DNA of 64,000 bases from Kitasatospora atroaurantiaca (GCF_007828955.1 NZ_VIVR01000001.1:6200001-6264000), one strand, 5' to 3'. Counted from the stretch's first letter, positions 1 through 8,845 are shown. Notes: generated by a model from the sequence alone, not told the origin. A program made the numbers and translations.

Positions 1-599
1 GTGATGGGGTCCGCCAGGAGGAGCTGCTCAGCGTTGGTCGCTGTCGCTCCCTGGGCCTGCCGGCCACTCGTGAGCGTGGCGCCGAGCTGCAGCGAGGCGG
101 TGTGCGCCGCCTGCTGGGCGATGGAGTTGGCCAGCGAGGAGGCCAGGCTGCCCGCGCCCGGATTGGTGAGCACCGTCATGGTCGGCCGCGGGGGCGTCTG
201 CTGCCCGGTGGCCCCCAGCGCCGCCACGGACGCGGTGAAGCCCTCGGGCACCTCCAGAACCCCGTACAGCTTGGCCGAGGCCAGGCCCTCCTTGGCCTCG
301 GCCTCGTCCAGCAGCCGCCAGGAGACCTGGCCGTGCGGGTCGGGTGAACCGGCGATGGCGGTGGTGATCTGTGCGCCCAGATTCGTCGGTTGGCCGGCCA
401 CGGTGGCGCCCTGGTCGGCATTCACCAGACCGATGGGCATCCGGTGCAGGTCGCCGCGCGGATCGAGGATGCCGCCCATGTAGATCAGCGAGAGCAGCAG
501 CGTCACCAGGCCGATGACGATCACCGGGACCACCCAGATCTTGGGGGTCCTCAGTACCTGCCACGCGGTGACGCCGGGCGCAGCCTGATTCGATGACAT
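1..599 (-). CDS. YhgE/Pip-like (DUF3533-type) membrane protein, N-terminal part
   Basis: Only the first ~199 residues are in the window; the C-terminus lies beyond base 1. The protein opens MSSNQAAPGVTAWQVLRTP and has one strong membrane segment at about residues 19-41, rich in Val, Ile and Leu. A long extracytoplasmic stretch follows, with the family-typical phrase IGLVNADQGA near residue 55. This is the layout of the YhgE/Pip and ABC-2-like family, in which an N-terminal helix and a large external loop precede several C-terminal helices. The role is probably membrane transport or export, but the substrate is unknown. The ATG at 597-599 has a GGGAG ribosome site just upstream. The family call is firm, the function is not. 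Confidence 0.75.
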   Translation of the reverse strand, partial: MSSNQAAPGVTAWQVLRTPKIWVVPVIVIGLVTLLLSLIYMGGILDPRGDLHRMPIGLVNADQGATVAGQPTNLGAQITTAIAGSPDPHGQVSWRLLDEAEAKEGLASAKLYGVLEVPEGFTASVAALGATGQQTPPRPTMTVLTNPGAGSLASSLANSIAQQAAHTASLQLGATLTSGRQAQGATATNAEQLLLADPI

Positions 600-691
600 G
601 GGTCTCCCGGGATGACAACCACCGCGTCGACCCACAAATTATCCGGTTCACCCCGTTCTGTCCCGCCGCCTCGCCCGAGCGCATCGGAGTG

Positions 692-1654
692 TCAGAAGCG
701 CAGCGGCGTCAGGTGCTCGGGCACCACCACCCGGGAACGTGGCGCCGCCTGCCGGGCCTCGGTCAGGAATCCGGCCAGGTCGGCGGCCGGATCCTTGACG
801 GCCGGATCGGTCAGCGGCGTCTCGAAGTTGTCCCAGTGCACCGGGACGACGGTCCTCGGGAGGTCCAGCGCCTTGAGCAGCCGGGGCAGGTAGCGGTGCG
901 TCGCCTTGCTGTTCTGGACGGCGATCATCGCCACGTCCGGCCGCAGACCTGCCACATTGCGCTCGACGAAGTCGCTGGCACCCATCAGGAAGGCCGCCGG
1001 GCCGCCGCCGAACCGCACCTGGAAGGCGAGCGTGTCGCCCTCCGGCAGGTCGGAGATGGTGGCCGGTGCGACCGCGGGCGGGGCGGTGAGGGTGCCCGGT
1101 GCGAAATAGCGGTGCTTCGGGTTGCGGCTGTGCAGGCTCGACACGACCTCGACCACGCAGAAGCCGAAGTCCAGCACCTCGCCTCCCTTGACCACGACGA
1201 GCTGCGCCGGGTCGACGCCCAGCGCCGTGAGGAGGTGACAGGTGGTCTGGGTGCCGACGACGGGCGCCTTGGTGGCCTTGGCGATGTACGGGACGTCGTT
1301 GAAGTGGTCCCAGTGGCTGTGGCTGACCAGGACGAGGTCCGCGGCGCCGGCGTGCTGGTCCACCAGATCGCCCCTGGTCGTCAGCTCGGTACGCGGGTTG
1401 AAGACACCCTTCGCCAGGCCCGTGTCGAAGCGGGTGATGTACGGATCGAAGAGCACCGTCCGCTCCTCGGCGTCCATCCGCCAGCCGGCGTTGCCCAGCC
1501 ACCGGAACACCGTCCCGGTCCCGGCTGCGGCGCCGTCCTCCCGGCCGGTCCCGGCCGCCTCCGCGGGCATCGCCACCGAACCGACCACCGGGAGCGCGGC
1601 CCCCGCGGCGGCCGTCCGAAGGAACCCCCGTCGTCCTAACCTGCTGTCCTGCAC
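692..1654 (-). CDS. Tat-exported metallo-beta-lactamase-fold hydrolase
   Basis: This 320-residue protein begins with a twin-arginine signal (GRRGFLRTAAAGAALP) and a signal-peptidase-like AEAA at about residue 32, so it is probably exported folded. The metallo-beta-lactamase zinc signature HSHWDHF lies at about residues 111-117, and further conserved histidines occur late in the chain (PVHWDNFE). The family is the UlaG-like, YcbL-like branch of MBL-fold hydrolases; the substrate cannot be read from sequence. The start is a GTG at 1654 with a GGGGAGATC ribosome site. It is transcribed toward the YhgE-like gene, with a 92-bp gap, and divergently from the EI24 gene. Confidence 0.8.
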   Translation of the reverse strand: MQDSRLGRRGFLRTAAAGAALPVVGSVAMPAEAAGTGREDGAAAGTGTVFRWLGNAGWRMDAEERTVLFDPYITRFDTGLAKGVFNPRTELTTRGDLVDQHAGAADLVLVSHSHWDHFNDVPYIAKATKAPVVGTQTTCHLLTALGVDPAQLVVVKGGEVLDFGFCVVEVVSSLHSRNPKHRYFAPGTLTAPPAVAPATISDLPEGDTLAFQVRFGGGPAAFLMGASDFVERNVAGLRPDVAMIAVQNSKATHRYLPRLLKALDLPRTVVPVHWDNFETPLTDPAVKDPAADLAGFLTEARQAAPRSRVVVPEHLTPLRF

Positions 1655-1908
1655 GGCTGGTGATCTCCCCTCAGCTCAGCTCCGGCGGGCACGGCTGCCC
1701 ACGCCTGCACCATAGGATCATCCGCGTCGAACATTCGTCCACGATTCGACGTAATCCGTACACCGCCGGGCGGACTCGGTCCCGGTCGAAGGCGGCCGGG
1801 ACCGCGCCCCCGTCGTGGTTGCTCAGCTGCCCGTCCACTGGCGGAGCCTCCGGCCCGAGGGGCTCCCGGCCGCCCGGTCGCCGGGTGGCGCCGTCTAGGC
1901 TTCTGGAC

Positions 1909-2691
1909 ATGCGAGATTTTGCCACGGGGCTGGGTTATCTGATCAAGGGGCAGAAGTGGGTGGCCCGGCACGGCCGGTGGTGGGGGTTCGGGATGATCCC
2001 GGCGCTGATCACCCTGGTCGGGTACGTGGCGGCGATGGCCGCGCTGGTCGTGTGGTCGGGTGAGCTGGTCGACTGGGCGACGCCCTTCGCCGACGACTGG
2101 AGCTCGCCGTGGCGGAGTCTGGTGCGCGGGGTGTTCGCGGTGGCCGTGGTCGGCGGCGGGGCGCTGCTGGCGGTGGTCACCTTCACGGCGGTCACGCTGC
2201 TGGTCGGCCAGCCGTTCTACGAGTCGCTCGCCGAGAAGGTGGACGAGACCGAGGGCGGCGCCCCGGCGGCGCCCGACGTGCCGCTCTGGCGCGAGCTGGT
2301 GACCTCGGCGAAGGACAGCATCCGCGTGCTGCTCCGGGTGGTCGCGATCGGCGTGCTGCTGTTCGCCTGCGGATTCATCCCGGTGGTCGGGCAGACCGTC
2401 GTTCCGGCCATCGGTGTCTGCGTGTCCGGCTACTTCCTGGCCGCCGAGCTGACCGCCGTGGCGCTGCAGCGCCGGGGCTTCCCGCAACGCGAGCGGCTGC
2501 GGCTGCTGCGAAGCAGGCTCGGCCTGGCGCTCGGCTTCGGGGCGCCGCTGGTACTGCTGTTCCTGGTCCCGCTGATCACCGTACTGGCGATGCCCGGCGC
2601 GGTGGCGGGCGCGACGCTGCTGGCCCGCGACCTCGCGCCGGTGGAGGAGGACGAGGAGACGGAAGACACTCCCGACTTCCTCCGAAAGTAA
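1909..2691 (+). CDS. EI24 domain-containing (CysZ-like) membrane protein
   Basis: The 260-residue product has about five hydrophobic segments (residues ~23-48, 70-100, 145-165, 168-185 and 205-230) separated by basic loops. This matches the EI24 (etoposide-induced 2.4/CysZ) family. CysZ in enterobacteria takes up sulfate, but the actinobacterial members are uncharacterised, so transport of sulfate is only a possibility. I chose the ATG at 1909 because it gives the usual N-terminus MRDFATGLGYLIKGQKWV. The open frame extends upstream, but that part is low-complexity and unlike the family. The acidic tail (VEEDEETED) is typical of streptomycete members. Confidence 0.8.
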   Translation: MRDFATGLGYLIKGQKWVARHGRWWGFGMIPALITLVGYVAAMAALVVWSGELVDWATPFADDWSSPWRSLVRGVFAVAVVGGGALLAVVTFTAVTLLVGQPFYESLAEKVDETEGGAPAAPDVPLWRELVTSAKDSIRVLLRVVAIGVLLFACGFIPVVGQTVVPAIGVCVSGYFLAAELTAVALQRRGFPQRERLRLLRSRLGLALGFGAPLVLLFLVPLITVLAMPGAVAGATLLARDLAPVEEDEETEDTPDFLRK

Positions 2692-2715
2692 TTAAGTAAT
2701 AGATTTCGGTGAAAT

Positions 2716-2744
2716 TTGACATTCCGTCGATATCTGCACGATAA
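2716..2744 (+). promoter_or_regulatory. Candidate promoter and small palindrome before the P450 gene
   Basis: An AT-rich stretch carries TTGACA at 2716-2721 and CGATAA at 2739-2744 with a 17-bp spacer (or GATAAC with 18). The start codon at 2753 follows within about 9 bases and no ribosome site is visible, so a leaderless transcript is plausible. Directly upstream, ATTTC-GGT-GAAAT (2703-2715) is a perfect short palindrome touching the -35 region and could bind a repressor. This is inference from spacing and composition only. Confidence 0.45.
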
Positions 2745-2752
2745 CTGCCGTC

Positions 2753-4000
2753 ATGAGTGCATCGGCGGGCATCACCGTACAGTCGGCCGGGGTCGATCTC
2801 GCGGACCCGGACTTCTGGCAGCTCCCCGCCCCGGACCGGGCCGCCGCCTTCGCCAGGCTCCGCGCACTCGAGAGCCCGGTCCGCTTCACCGACCCCCGCA
2901 CCGGCAAGGGGTTCCACGCCCTCGTCCGCCACGCCGACGTGGTCGAGGCCAGCCGCACCCCGGACGTCTTCATCAGCGCCCCCGGCGTCACCACCCCCGA
3001 GCCGGCCCGCTGGGTCCGGGCGCTGTTCGGCGACTCCATGGTCAACCTGGACGACCCGCGCCACGCCGACCTGCGCCGGATCGTCTCCCGGGCCTTCACG
3101 CCCCGCCTGATCGCCAAGGTCGAGGAGGACATCCGCCGGGTCGCCACCCGGATCGTGGACGAGGTCATCGAGCGGAACCCGGACGACTTCGTGCCGGCCG
3201 TCGCCGCCGAGCTGCCCTACCAGGTCATCTGCAACATGATGGGCATCCCCGACCAGCAGCGCCGCGAGATCCTGCAGCAGATCAACCACGCCTCCGAGAA
3301 CACCGGGGTCGCCCGCAGCCGACTGCGCGTCCCCGGGCGCGGCCTGCGTGCCCTCGCCCGGATGCAGGGCGTGATCGCCGCAATCGGCCGGGAGCGGCGG
3401 CGCCGTCCGGCCGACGACCTGATCTCCGCGCTGGTCACCGCAGACGTCGACGGCAAGCACCTCAACTCGCGCGAGCTGGGAGCCTTCTTCTCCCTCCTCC
3501 TAGTGGCCGGCGTCGAGACCACCAGGAACGCCCTCGCCCACGGCCTCCACCTGCTCACCGAGCACCCCGAGCAGCGCGCCCTGCTGCTCTCCGACCTCGA
3601 CACCCACCTCGGCGGCGCGGTGGAGGAGATCGTCCGCTGGTCGACGCCGATCATCCAGTTCCGCCGCACCCTGGCGGTGGACCACGAGCTGAACGGGACG
3701 CACCTCGCCAAGGGCGACAAGGTCGTACTGTTCTTCGGCTCCGCCAACCGCGACGAGGCGGTCTTCACCGACCCCGACGCCTTCGACATCACCCGCTCGC
3801 CCAACCCGCACCTCGGCTTCGGCGGCGGCGGCCCGCACTTCTGCCTCGGCGCGTACCTGGCCCGCCAGGAGATGAAGGTGCTCTTCCGTGAGCTGCTCAC
3901 CCGGCTGCCGGACGTCCGCTCGGCCGGCGAGCCCGAGCTGATCCCGTCCAACTTCGACAACCGGGTCAGGTCACTGCCGTTCACGTTCACGGCACCCTGA
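2753..4000 (+). CDS. Cytochrome P450, CYP124/125-like
   Basis: This 415-residue protein is a full-length bacterial cytochrome P450, a haem monooxygenase that needs ferredoxin partners. The I-helix oxygen-activation motif reads AGVETT, the K-helix ExxR is EEIVR, and the haem loop is FGGGGPHFCLG with the ligand Cys at about residue 364. The segment RRTLAVDHELNGTHLAKGDK and the haem-loop context NPHLGFGGGGPHFCLGAYL resemble the CYP124/CYP125 group that oxidises the ends of sterol or branched lipid side chains, so a lipid or steroid substrate is likely. No ferredoxin or ferredoxin reductase gene is adjacent. The start ATG appears leaderless. Confidence 0.85.
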   Translation: MSASAGITVQSAGVDLADPDFWQLPAPDRAAAFARLRALESPVRFTDPRTGKGFHALVRHADVVEASRTPDVFISAPGVTTPEPARWVRALFGDSMVNLDDPRHADLRRIVSRAFTPRLIAKVEEDIRRVATRIVDEVIERNPDDFVPAVAAELPYQVICNMMGIPDQQRREILQQINHASENTGVARSRLRVPGRGLRALARMQGVIAAIGRERRRRPADDLISALVTADVDGKHLNSRELGAFFSLLLVAGVETTRNALAHGLHLLTEHPEQRALLLSDLDTHLGGAVEEIVRWSTPIIQFRRTLAVDHELNGTHLAKGDKVVLFFGSANRDEAVFTDPDAFDITRSPNPHLGFGGGGPHFCLGAYLARQEMKVLFRELLTRLPDVRSAGEPELIPSNFDNRVRSLPFTFTAP

Positions 4001-4115
4001 TCCACCGGCGATTCGTCAGGTTTGCCCGCCCGGCTTGTCCGTTCCGGCGCGGGCCGCTGCGAGCCGCCGCCCCTTAGCGTTCCGGGACCACCACGTCATT
4101 CGAGAGGCGGTCCCG

Positions 4116-5402
4116 GTGCAGCAGGTCATGAACGCATGGCTGATCCACGACTATCGCGAGGACGACCTCGCAGCAGTCGTCCACCTGATCGACACCACGG
4201 CCGAGCTGGGCCAGGAGTCGGTCTTCTCCCTCGCGGAGTGCATCACCGCCCTGACTTCCCGTCAGCCCGCCGTGGTCGCCGTCAGCCAGGGCGCCCCGAT
4301 CGGCGCCGCGCTCGCCCATGTCGCGGGGGACCGCGCCTGGGTGATGCGGATCGCGATCGCACCCGGCTGGCGCGGACGCGGCCTGGCGAGTGCCCTGCTG
4401 CGCGAGCTGGAGCGCCGCCTGCTGGCGCAGCGGGTGCGCCGGATCGCGTACGTGCTGCCCGAGGAGGAGCTCCTCGGCGAGGGGCTGCGCAACGCCGGGT
4501 ACACGCGACGTCCGGCGGTCGCGTACTTCGAGAAGGCCGAGCCGCCGACCGGCCCGGCCGCCAACCTGCTCGAGGAGCTCGGCGGCCGTCTGCTGTCCGG
4601 CGACCTGTGGGACAAGGTGGCGGGCATGGAGGCCGAGAAGAACCTCATCGAGCGCCGGGTGGTGCTGCCGCTGGCCGAGCCCGAGCGGGCCGCCCGGCAC
4701 GGCGTACGGCCGCCGCGCGCGATCGCCCTGTTCGGCCCGCCCGGCACGGGCAAGACCACCTTCGCCCGGGCCGTCGCCTCCCGGCTCGGCTGGCCGTTCG
4801 TGGAGCTGCTGCCCTCCCGGCTCGCGGACGAGGGCAACCTCGCCGCCGCCCTGCGCACGGCCTTCGCCCGGATCTCCGAGCTGGAGCGGGTGCTGGTCTT
4901 CATCGACGAGGTCGAGGAGATCGCGCCGATGCGCGGCGAGGGGGCGCCGTCCGGGATGCACGGGGTCACCAACGAGCTGCTCAAGCTCATACCCGGCTTC
5001 CGCGAGGGGGAGGAGCGGCTGCTGGTCTGCGCGACCAACTCCATCCGTTCGCTCGACTCGGCCTTCCTGCGCCCGGGCCGTTTCGACTACCTGATCCCGA
5101 TCGGCACCCCGGACGCCGCCGCCCGCACCGCTATCTGGTCCCGCTACGCTGCCACTCGCTCGGACGTGGACCTGTCGGTGCTGGTCGGGGCGAGCGAGCT
5201 GTTCACGCCGGCGGACATCGAGCACGCCGCCCGGATCGCCGCCCAGGCCGCCTTCGAACGGGACCTGGGGGACGGCGCCTCCGACACGGCGGGGGCGACC
5301 ACGGACGACTACCTCGCCGCGATCGCCCAGTGCAGGCCGACGGTGACCCCCGCGCTGATCGAGGAGTTCACCGCCGACATCACCTCGCACGCCCGGGTGT
5401 GA
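4116..5402 (+). CDS. GNAT acetyltransferase-AAA+ ATPase fusion
   Basis: The protein joins two folds. Residues ~10-140 form a GNAT N-acetyltransferase domain with the acetyl-CoA loop RGRGLASALL after VMRIAIAPGW. Residues ~175-390 form an AAA+ ATPase with Walker A GPPGTGKTTF (about residue 207), Walker B VLVFIDEVEEI, sensor 1 CATNS and an arginine-finger-like RPGRFDYLIP. A helical segment (ELFTPADIEHAARIAAQAAF) matches the AAA+ lid. Intact motifs suggest both activities work. The role is unknown; an ATP-driven remodeller that acetylates its target is one idea. I chose GTG at 4116 because GAGAGG sits 8 bases upstream; the open frame reaches a TTG at 4035, and ATG 4128 is also possible. Confidence 0.75.
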   Translation: MQQVMNAWLIHDYREDDLAAVVHLIDTTAELGQESVFSLAECITALTSRQPAVVAVSQGAPIGAALAHVAGDRAWVMRIAIAPGWRGRGLASALLRELERRLLAQRVRRIAYVLPEEELLGEGLRNAGYTRRPAVAYFEKAEPPTGPAANLLEELGGRLLSGDLWDKVAGMEAEKNLIERRVVLPLAEPERAARHGVRPPRAIALFGPPGTGKTTFARAVASRLGWPFVELLPSRLADEGNLAAALRTAFARISELERVLVFIDEVEEIAPMRGEGAPSGMHGVTNELLKLIPGFREGEERLLVCATNSIRSLDSAFLRPGRFDYLIPIGTPDAAARTAIWSRYAATRSDVDLSVLVGASELFTPADIEHAARIAAQAAFERDLGDGASDTAGATTDDYLAAIAQCRPTVTPALIEEFTADITSHARV

Positions 5403-5405
5403 CGG

Positions 5406-5672
5406 TCAGGCCGGGCGAGCCGGGTGGGAGCCCACCGCGTCGCGGATCTGCTCGCCCAGGCCGCCGTCCCGGCGGGCGCAGTTCGCGCAGCAGAAGAACT
5501 TGCCCGAGACCTCCACGCCGTGGCCGACGATCCGCACCTGGCAGTACTCGCAGCGGGGCGCCAGTTTCTCCATCGCGCACTCGAAGCTGTCGAACATGTA
5601 GCTGTCGCCGGTGACCGTCTTGACCTCGAAAGCCAGCCAGTAGTCGTTGCCGCAGACCGCACAGACCGCCAT
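5406..5672 (-). CDS. Small multi-CxxC zinc-binding protein (metallothionein-like)
   Basis: This 88-residue protein holds three Cys pairs of zinc-ribbon type: CAVC near the start, CEYC at about 41-44 and FFCCANC at about 60-65, plus a conserved His (IVGHGVEV). The central FDSFECAMEKLAP is typical of a conserved streptomycete family sometimes labelled prokaryotic metallothionein; metal binding is likely, function unknown. The ATG at 5672 is preceded by GGAAAGGGG. The gene ends four bases after the convergent GNAT-AAA+ gene, so the two share essentially no terminator space. Confidence 0.7.
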   Translation of the reverse strand: MAVCAVCGNDYWLAFEVKTVTGDSYMFDSFECAMEKLAPRCEYCQVRIVGHGVEVSGKFFCCANCARRDGGLGEQIRDAVGSHPARPA

Positions 5673-5826
5673 GGGGATGCGCCCCTTTCCGTTCCTCGGG
5701 TGTCGCCCGGCCGTCTCGGCCGGGCGATTCCGAGTCTCGGACGGCCCTGTGAGGTCGGCAATCTGCGCGCGGCCGAACGGATAATGGGAGGAGCTCTCCT
5801 CGCAGGGCGGTAGCAGGGAGGTAGCC

Positions 5827-6168
5827 ATGATCATCCGCATCTGGTCGGCGCCGGTCGTGCCCAGAAAGCTGGACGAGTTCTGCGCCGTGCTGACCGGGCA
5901 GGTGCTGACGGAGTTCGGGGACACGGACGGCTTCGAGGGCGTCGAACTGCTGCGCTCCGTGAACGAGGACGACCACCGCGTCCTGGTGGTGACCCGCTGG
6001 CGGGACGAGGAGGCGGTGCGCGGGTACGCCGGGCCGATGTGGCGCATCCGGCCGGTCTGGGCCGAGGGCGAGCTCGGCTACCTGGAACACCCGCCGAGGG
6101 TCGCCCACTTCCGCCCGGTCGAGCCCGTACCCAGGTCCGAGTCCGCCGCGCCCGGCGAGAACGGCTGA
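5827..6168 (+). CDS. ABM-domain (antibiotic biosynthesis monooxygenase fold) protein
   Basis: This 113-residue single-domain protein has the dimeric alpha-beta barrel pattern of ABM/DUF4937-type proteins: a beta strand at IIRIWSAPV, helix KLDEFCAVLTGQ, then VELLRSV...HRVLVVTRW followed by helix DEEAVRGYAG. Relatives include small quinone-forming monooxygenases and haem-degrading enzymes, but many are uncharacterised. The ATG is preceded by GGGAGG with ideal spacing. The gene stands alone between a divergent zinc-protein gene and a repeat element. Confidence 0.7.
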   Translation: MIIRIWSAPVVPRKLDEFCAVLTGQVLTEFGDTDGFEGVELLRSVNEDDHRVLVVTRWRDEEAVRGYAGPMWRIRPVWAEGELGYLEHPPRVAHFRPVEPVPRSESAAPGENG

Positions 6169-6184
6169 CGTCCCCGGACACTCG

Positions 6185-6295
6185 CGCAGCGGGGCAACGA
6201 CAAGGGGCGCGAGCAACTGCGCGAGATCGGAACGCAACCTCCTGTAGCCTGCCGTTTCGCGCAGCTCCTCGTGCCCCTGTGGTTGCCCCGCTGCG
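6185..6295. repeat. Dispersed inverted repeat, copy A
   Basis: The two arms (6185-6228 and about 6255-6295) are imperfect reverse complements: both begin CGCAGCGGGGCAAC and contain the core GGGGC-N-CGAG-N-AACTGCGCGA. It is the most diverged of four copies of the streptomycete GCGGGGAACTGCGCGA element here, and its arms extend furthest. It lies between convergent genes and can fold into a long hairpin, so it may act as a transcription stop. Confidence 0.8.
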
Positions 6296-6305
6296 GGTGG
6301 AGCCT

Positions 6306-6899
6306 CTAGACGCCGGCCGGCAGATGCTTGGCGTTGTGGTGGATCCGGACGGCCGTCGCGATCTCCAGCAGGCCGAGAATCACCAGGCAGCAGCCGGTCA
6401 GAATGGTCAGCGCGGTGATCGAGGGGGCCGGCCACACCATCAGGATCACGCCGGCCACCGCGTTGAACGCGCCGGCCGTGGCCTGCCAGCCTCGCGCGGG
6501 CATGTCCGGATCGGAGGCCGCGGCGGCGATCTGGGTGATGCCCCGGAAGAGCCAGCCGATCCCGATCCACAGGGCGAGCAGCAGCAGCGACTGCGCGGCG
6601 CTGCGGAAACAGAGCAGCCCGAGCAGCACGCACAGGGCCCCGCTGATGAAGGCGAGCACCCGCAGCGCGGTCGCCGCATGGGTGCCGAAGGCCGCCACCA
6701 GCTGCACCACCCCGATGATCACCAGATACAGGCCGAACAGCACACCGACCACCCGCAGGGTCTGCTCCGGCCAGGCGAAGACGATCACCCCGAGGATCAG
6801 CGAGGCGAGCCCCGCCGCGAGCAGGGCCTGCCAGGCGGCGTGGGCCAGCCGTTGCAGCGGACCCTCCAACAGCGGGGTCGGGACCTGGGGCGTGGCCAT
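6306..6899 (-). CDS. HdeD family (DUF308) six-helix membrane protein
   Basis: The 197-residue protein shows six membrane segments in three pairs, with the repeated DUF308 phrases LILGVIVFAWPEQTL and AGVILMVWPAPS. This matches HdeD, a membrane protein linked to acid resistance in E. coli; in actinobacteria its role is undefined. The ATG at 6899 (MATPQVPTPLLEGP) is favoured because AGGAGG lies six bases upstream. The longer frame to 6995 would add a basic tail without a ribosome site. Confidence 0.8.
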   Translation of the reverse strand: MATPQVPTPLLEGPLQRLAHAAWQALLAAGLASLILGVIVFAWPEQTLRVVGVLFGLYLVIIGVVQLVAAFGTHAATALRVLAFISGALCVLLGLLCFRSAAQSLLLLALWIGIGWLFRGITQIAAAASDPDMPARGWQATAGAFNAVAGVILMVWPAPSITALTILTGCCLVILGLLEIATAVRIHHNAKHLPAGV

Positions 6900-7066
6900 G
6901 GCGGCCTCCTGACGGGCAGACGGCTGGACACTCCCACTCTCGCCGCCTGCCCGGCGGGCCGCCTGCGGACGCCACCGTTCGGCTGACGCGCCCATGACGG
7001 TCTGATGATCCTTCAGTCATCCGGCGGTCACCCGGATGTCCTATCGGATGGGTAGTATCCGATGCT

Positions 7067-8845
7067 GTGACTCAAGAAGGGTGGGGGACCCCTCAGGTCG
7101 AGCCGATCACCAACCACTACATCGTCTGCGGCGGCAACGCCCTGGCCCACCGGCTCATCCGGGAGCTGATCGAGCAGTACGAAGTCCCGGTGGTGGCCCT
7201 GGTGCCGGACGTGTCCCGCGACCACGGCCCGCAGATCCTGCAGCTCCCGGGTGTCGCGGCCGTCCACGAGTACGCCACCGTCACGGACGAGGCGCTCGGC
7301 GCCGTCCACGCCGAAACCGCCCGCGGCATCGCGCTGGTCGACGGCTCGGACCAGGACAACATCCATGCCGCGCTGAACGCCCAGGGCCGGAACCCGGGCA
7401 TCCGGATCGTGCTGCGGATGTTCAACCAGCGGCTCGGCGAGCACATCGAGCGGCTGCTGCAGAACGGTGCGGCCCTCTCCGGCTCCGCCACGGCCGCCCC
7501 CGCCTTCGCCAACGGCGCCCTCGGCCGCCCCAACTCGGTACGGGTCGGCGACCGTTACCTGTACGTCGCGTACGACGACGACATCCACTCCAACCAGATC
7601 TGCGTGGTCGCCGACCGGATCGACCGGCAGGATCTCAGCAGACTGCGCCTGCTGCCCGAGACCGCCGGGCGGGCGGCCGAATTCATCGCACTGGCACGGC
7701 GGTTGGGCGCGGACGGTTCGACCGCCGGCCTCCCCGACGCCGACCCGCCCGCCGCCGGGGCGGGCGGGGGCGTGGCCGCCCTGCAGGCACTGACCAGCGA
7801 GCCTCCGCTCCCCATCCCGTGGTGGACCAGGACGCGCTGGTGGCTGCTGGACACCCTGCGGTTCTTCACCAGCGCCCGGCTCCGGCTGGTGCTGATCACC
7901 GCCCTGCTCGCCGTCCTGCTGGGCGCGGGCGTGATCTGGTACTTCAACGGGCATCTCGGCTGGACGCTCTACGTCACCCTGCTCGACATGGCGGGCGCGG
8001 CCACCCCCGACCAGCCGGGCGAGCAGGTGCCCGGCGGCACCTGGCAGCGTGTGGCCCAGGTGGTCATCACCTTCTGCGGCATCACCTTCGTGCCGGTGGC
8101 CACCGCGATCATGGTGGAGGTGCTGGCCACCGGCCGCCGCGGGCTGCCGAAGGCCCCCGGCGCCGGGACCCGCGACCACGTGGTGGTGGTCGGCCTCGGC
8201 AACGTCGGCGTCCGGGTGGCGGCCCTGGTGCACGAGGCGGGCGTCCCGGTGGTCTGTATCGAGCGTGACCCGCAGGCCCGCGGCATCGCGGCGGTCCGGG
8301 CGCTCGGCCTGCCGGTCCTGGTCGGCGACGCGCCGCTGGAGAGCCAGCTGCGGCGGGCCAGGATCCAGTACAGCCGGGCCTTGGTCGCCGTCACCGACGA
8401 CGACGCGGCCAACCTGGAGGCGGGTCTGGAGGCGCGTGCCGTCCGGCCCGAAGTGCGCATCGTCGTACGGCTCTTCGACGACGACTTCGCCCATCACGTG
8501 TACGCGACCCTGGGCAATGTCGCCTCGCGCTCGGTCTCCTACCTCTCGGCACCCGCCTTCGCCGCCGCGCTGATGGGACGTGAGGTGCTCGGTACGCTCT
8601 CCGTCTACCGGCACGTGCTGCTGATCGCCGAACTCGCCGCCGACGAGCGGTCGGGGCTGGCCGGGCTGAACCTGCACGACATCGAGGAACCGGGCGGGGT
8701 ACGGGTGATCGCCGTACGGCTGGCGCGGCGGCCCGAGGACCACCAGTGGAACTACGCCGACCGGGCCCGGCGGCTGGTGCCGGGCGACCGCATCGTCGTG
8801 GCGGCCACCCGCAGCGGGCTGGCGCGGCTCAGCACACCGTCCTAG
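7067..8845 (+). CDS. Two-RCK (TrkA-N) channel-like protein with central 2-TM pore domain
   Basis: This 592-residue protein has an N-terminal Rossmann/RCK domain (IVCGGNALAHRLI, residues ~19-130), two membrane helices at about 268-291 and 330-353, and a second RCK domain beginning VVVVGLGNVGVRVAA at about residue 371. This is the plan of RCK-gated ion channels, including the CASTOR/POLLUX-type relatives. The loop between the helices (LYVTLLDMAGAATPDQPG) is in the pore-loop position but has no TVGYG filter, so ion selectivity is unknown. Start GTG 7067; a GGATGGG lies upstream. Acidic residues after the second glycine motif (IERDPQA) favour NAD(H) binding. Confidence 0.75.
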   Translation: MTQEGWGTPQVEPITNHYIVCGGNALAHRLIRELIEQYEVPVVALVPDVSRDHGPQILQLPGVAAVHEYATVTDEALGAVHAETARGIALVDGSDQDNIHAALNAQGRNPGIRIVLRMFNQRLGEHIERLLQNGAALSGSATAAPAFANGALGRPNSVRVGDRYLYVAYDDDIHSNQICVVADRIDRQDLSRLRLLPETAGRAAEFIALARRLGADGSTAGLPDADPPAAGAGGGVAALQALTSEPPLPIPWWTRTRWWLLDTLRFFTSARLRLVLITALLAVLLGAGVIWYFNGHLGWTLYVTLLDMAGAATPDQPGEQVPGGTWQRVAQVVITFCGITFVPVATAIMVEVLATGRRGLPKAPGAGTRDHVVVVGLGNVGVRVAALVHEAGVPVVCIERDPQARGIAAVRALGLPVLVGDAPLESQLRRARIQYSRALVAVTDDDAANLEAGLEARAVRPEVRIVVRLFDDDFAHHVYATLGNVASRSVSYLSAPAFAAALMGREVLGTLSVYRHVLLIAELAADERSGLAGLNLHDIEEPGGVRVIAVRLARRPEDHQWNYADRARRLVPGDRIVVAATRSGLARLSTPS

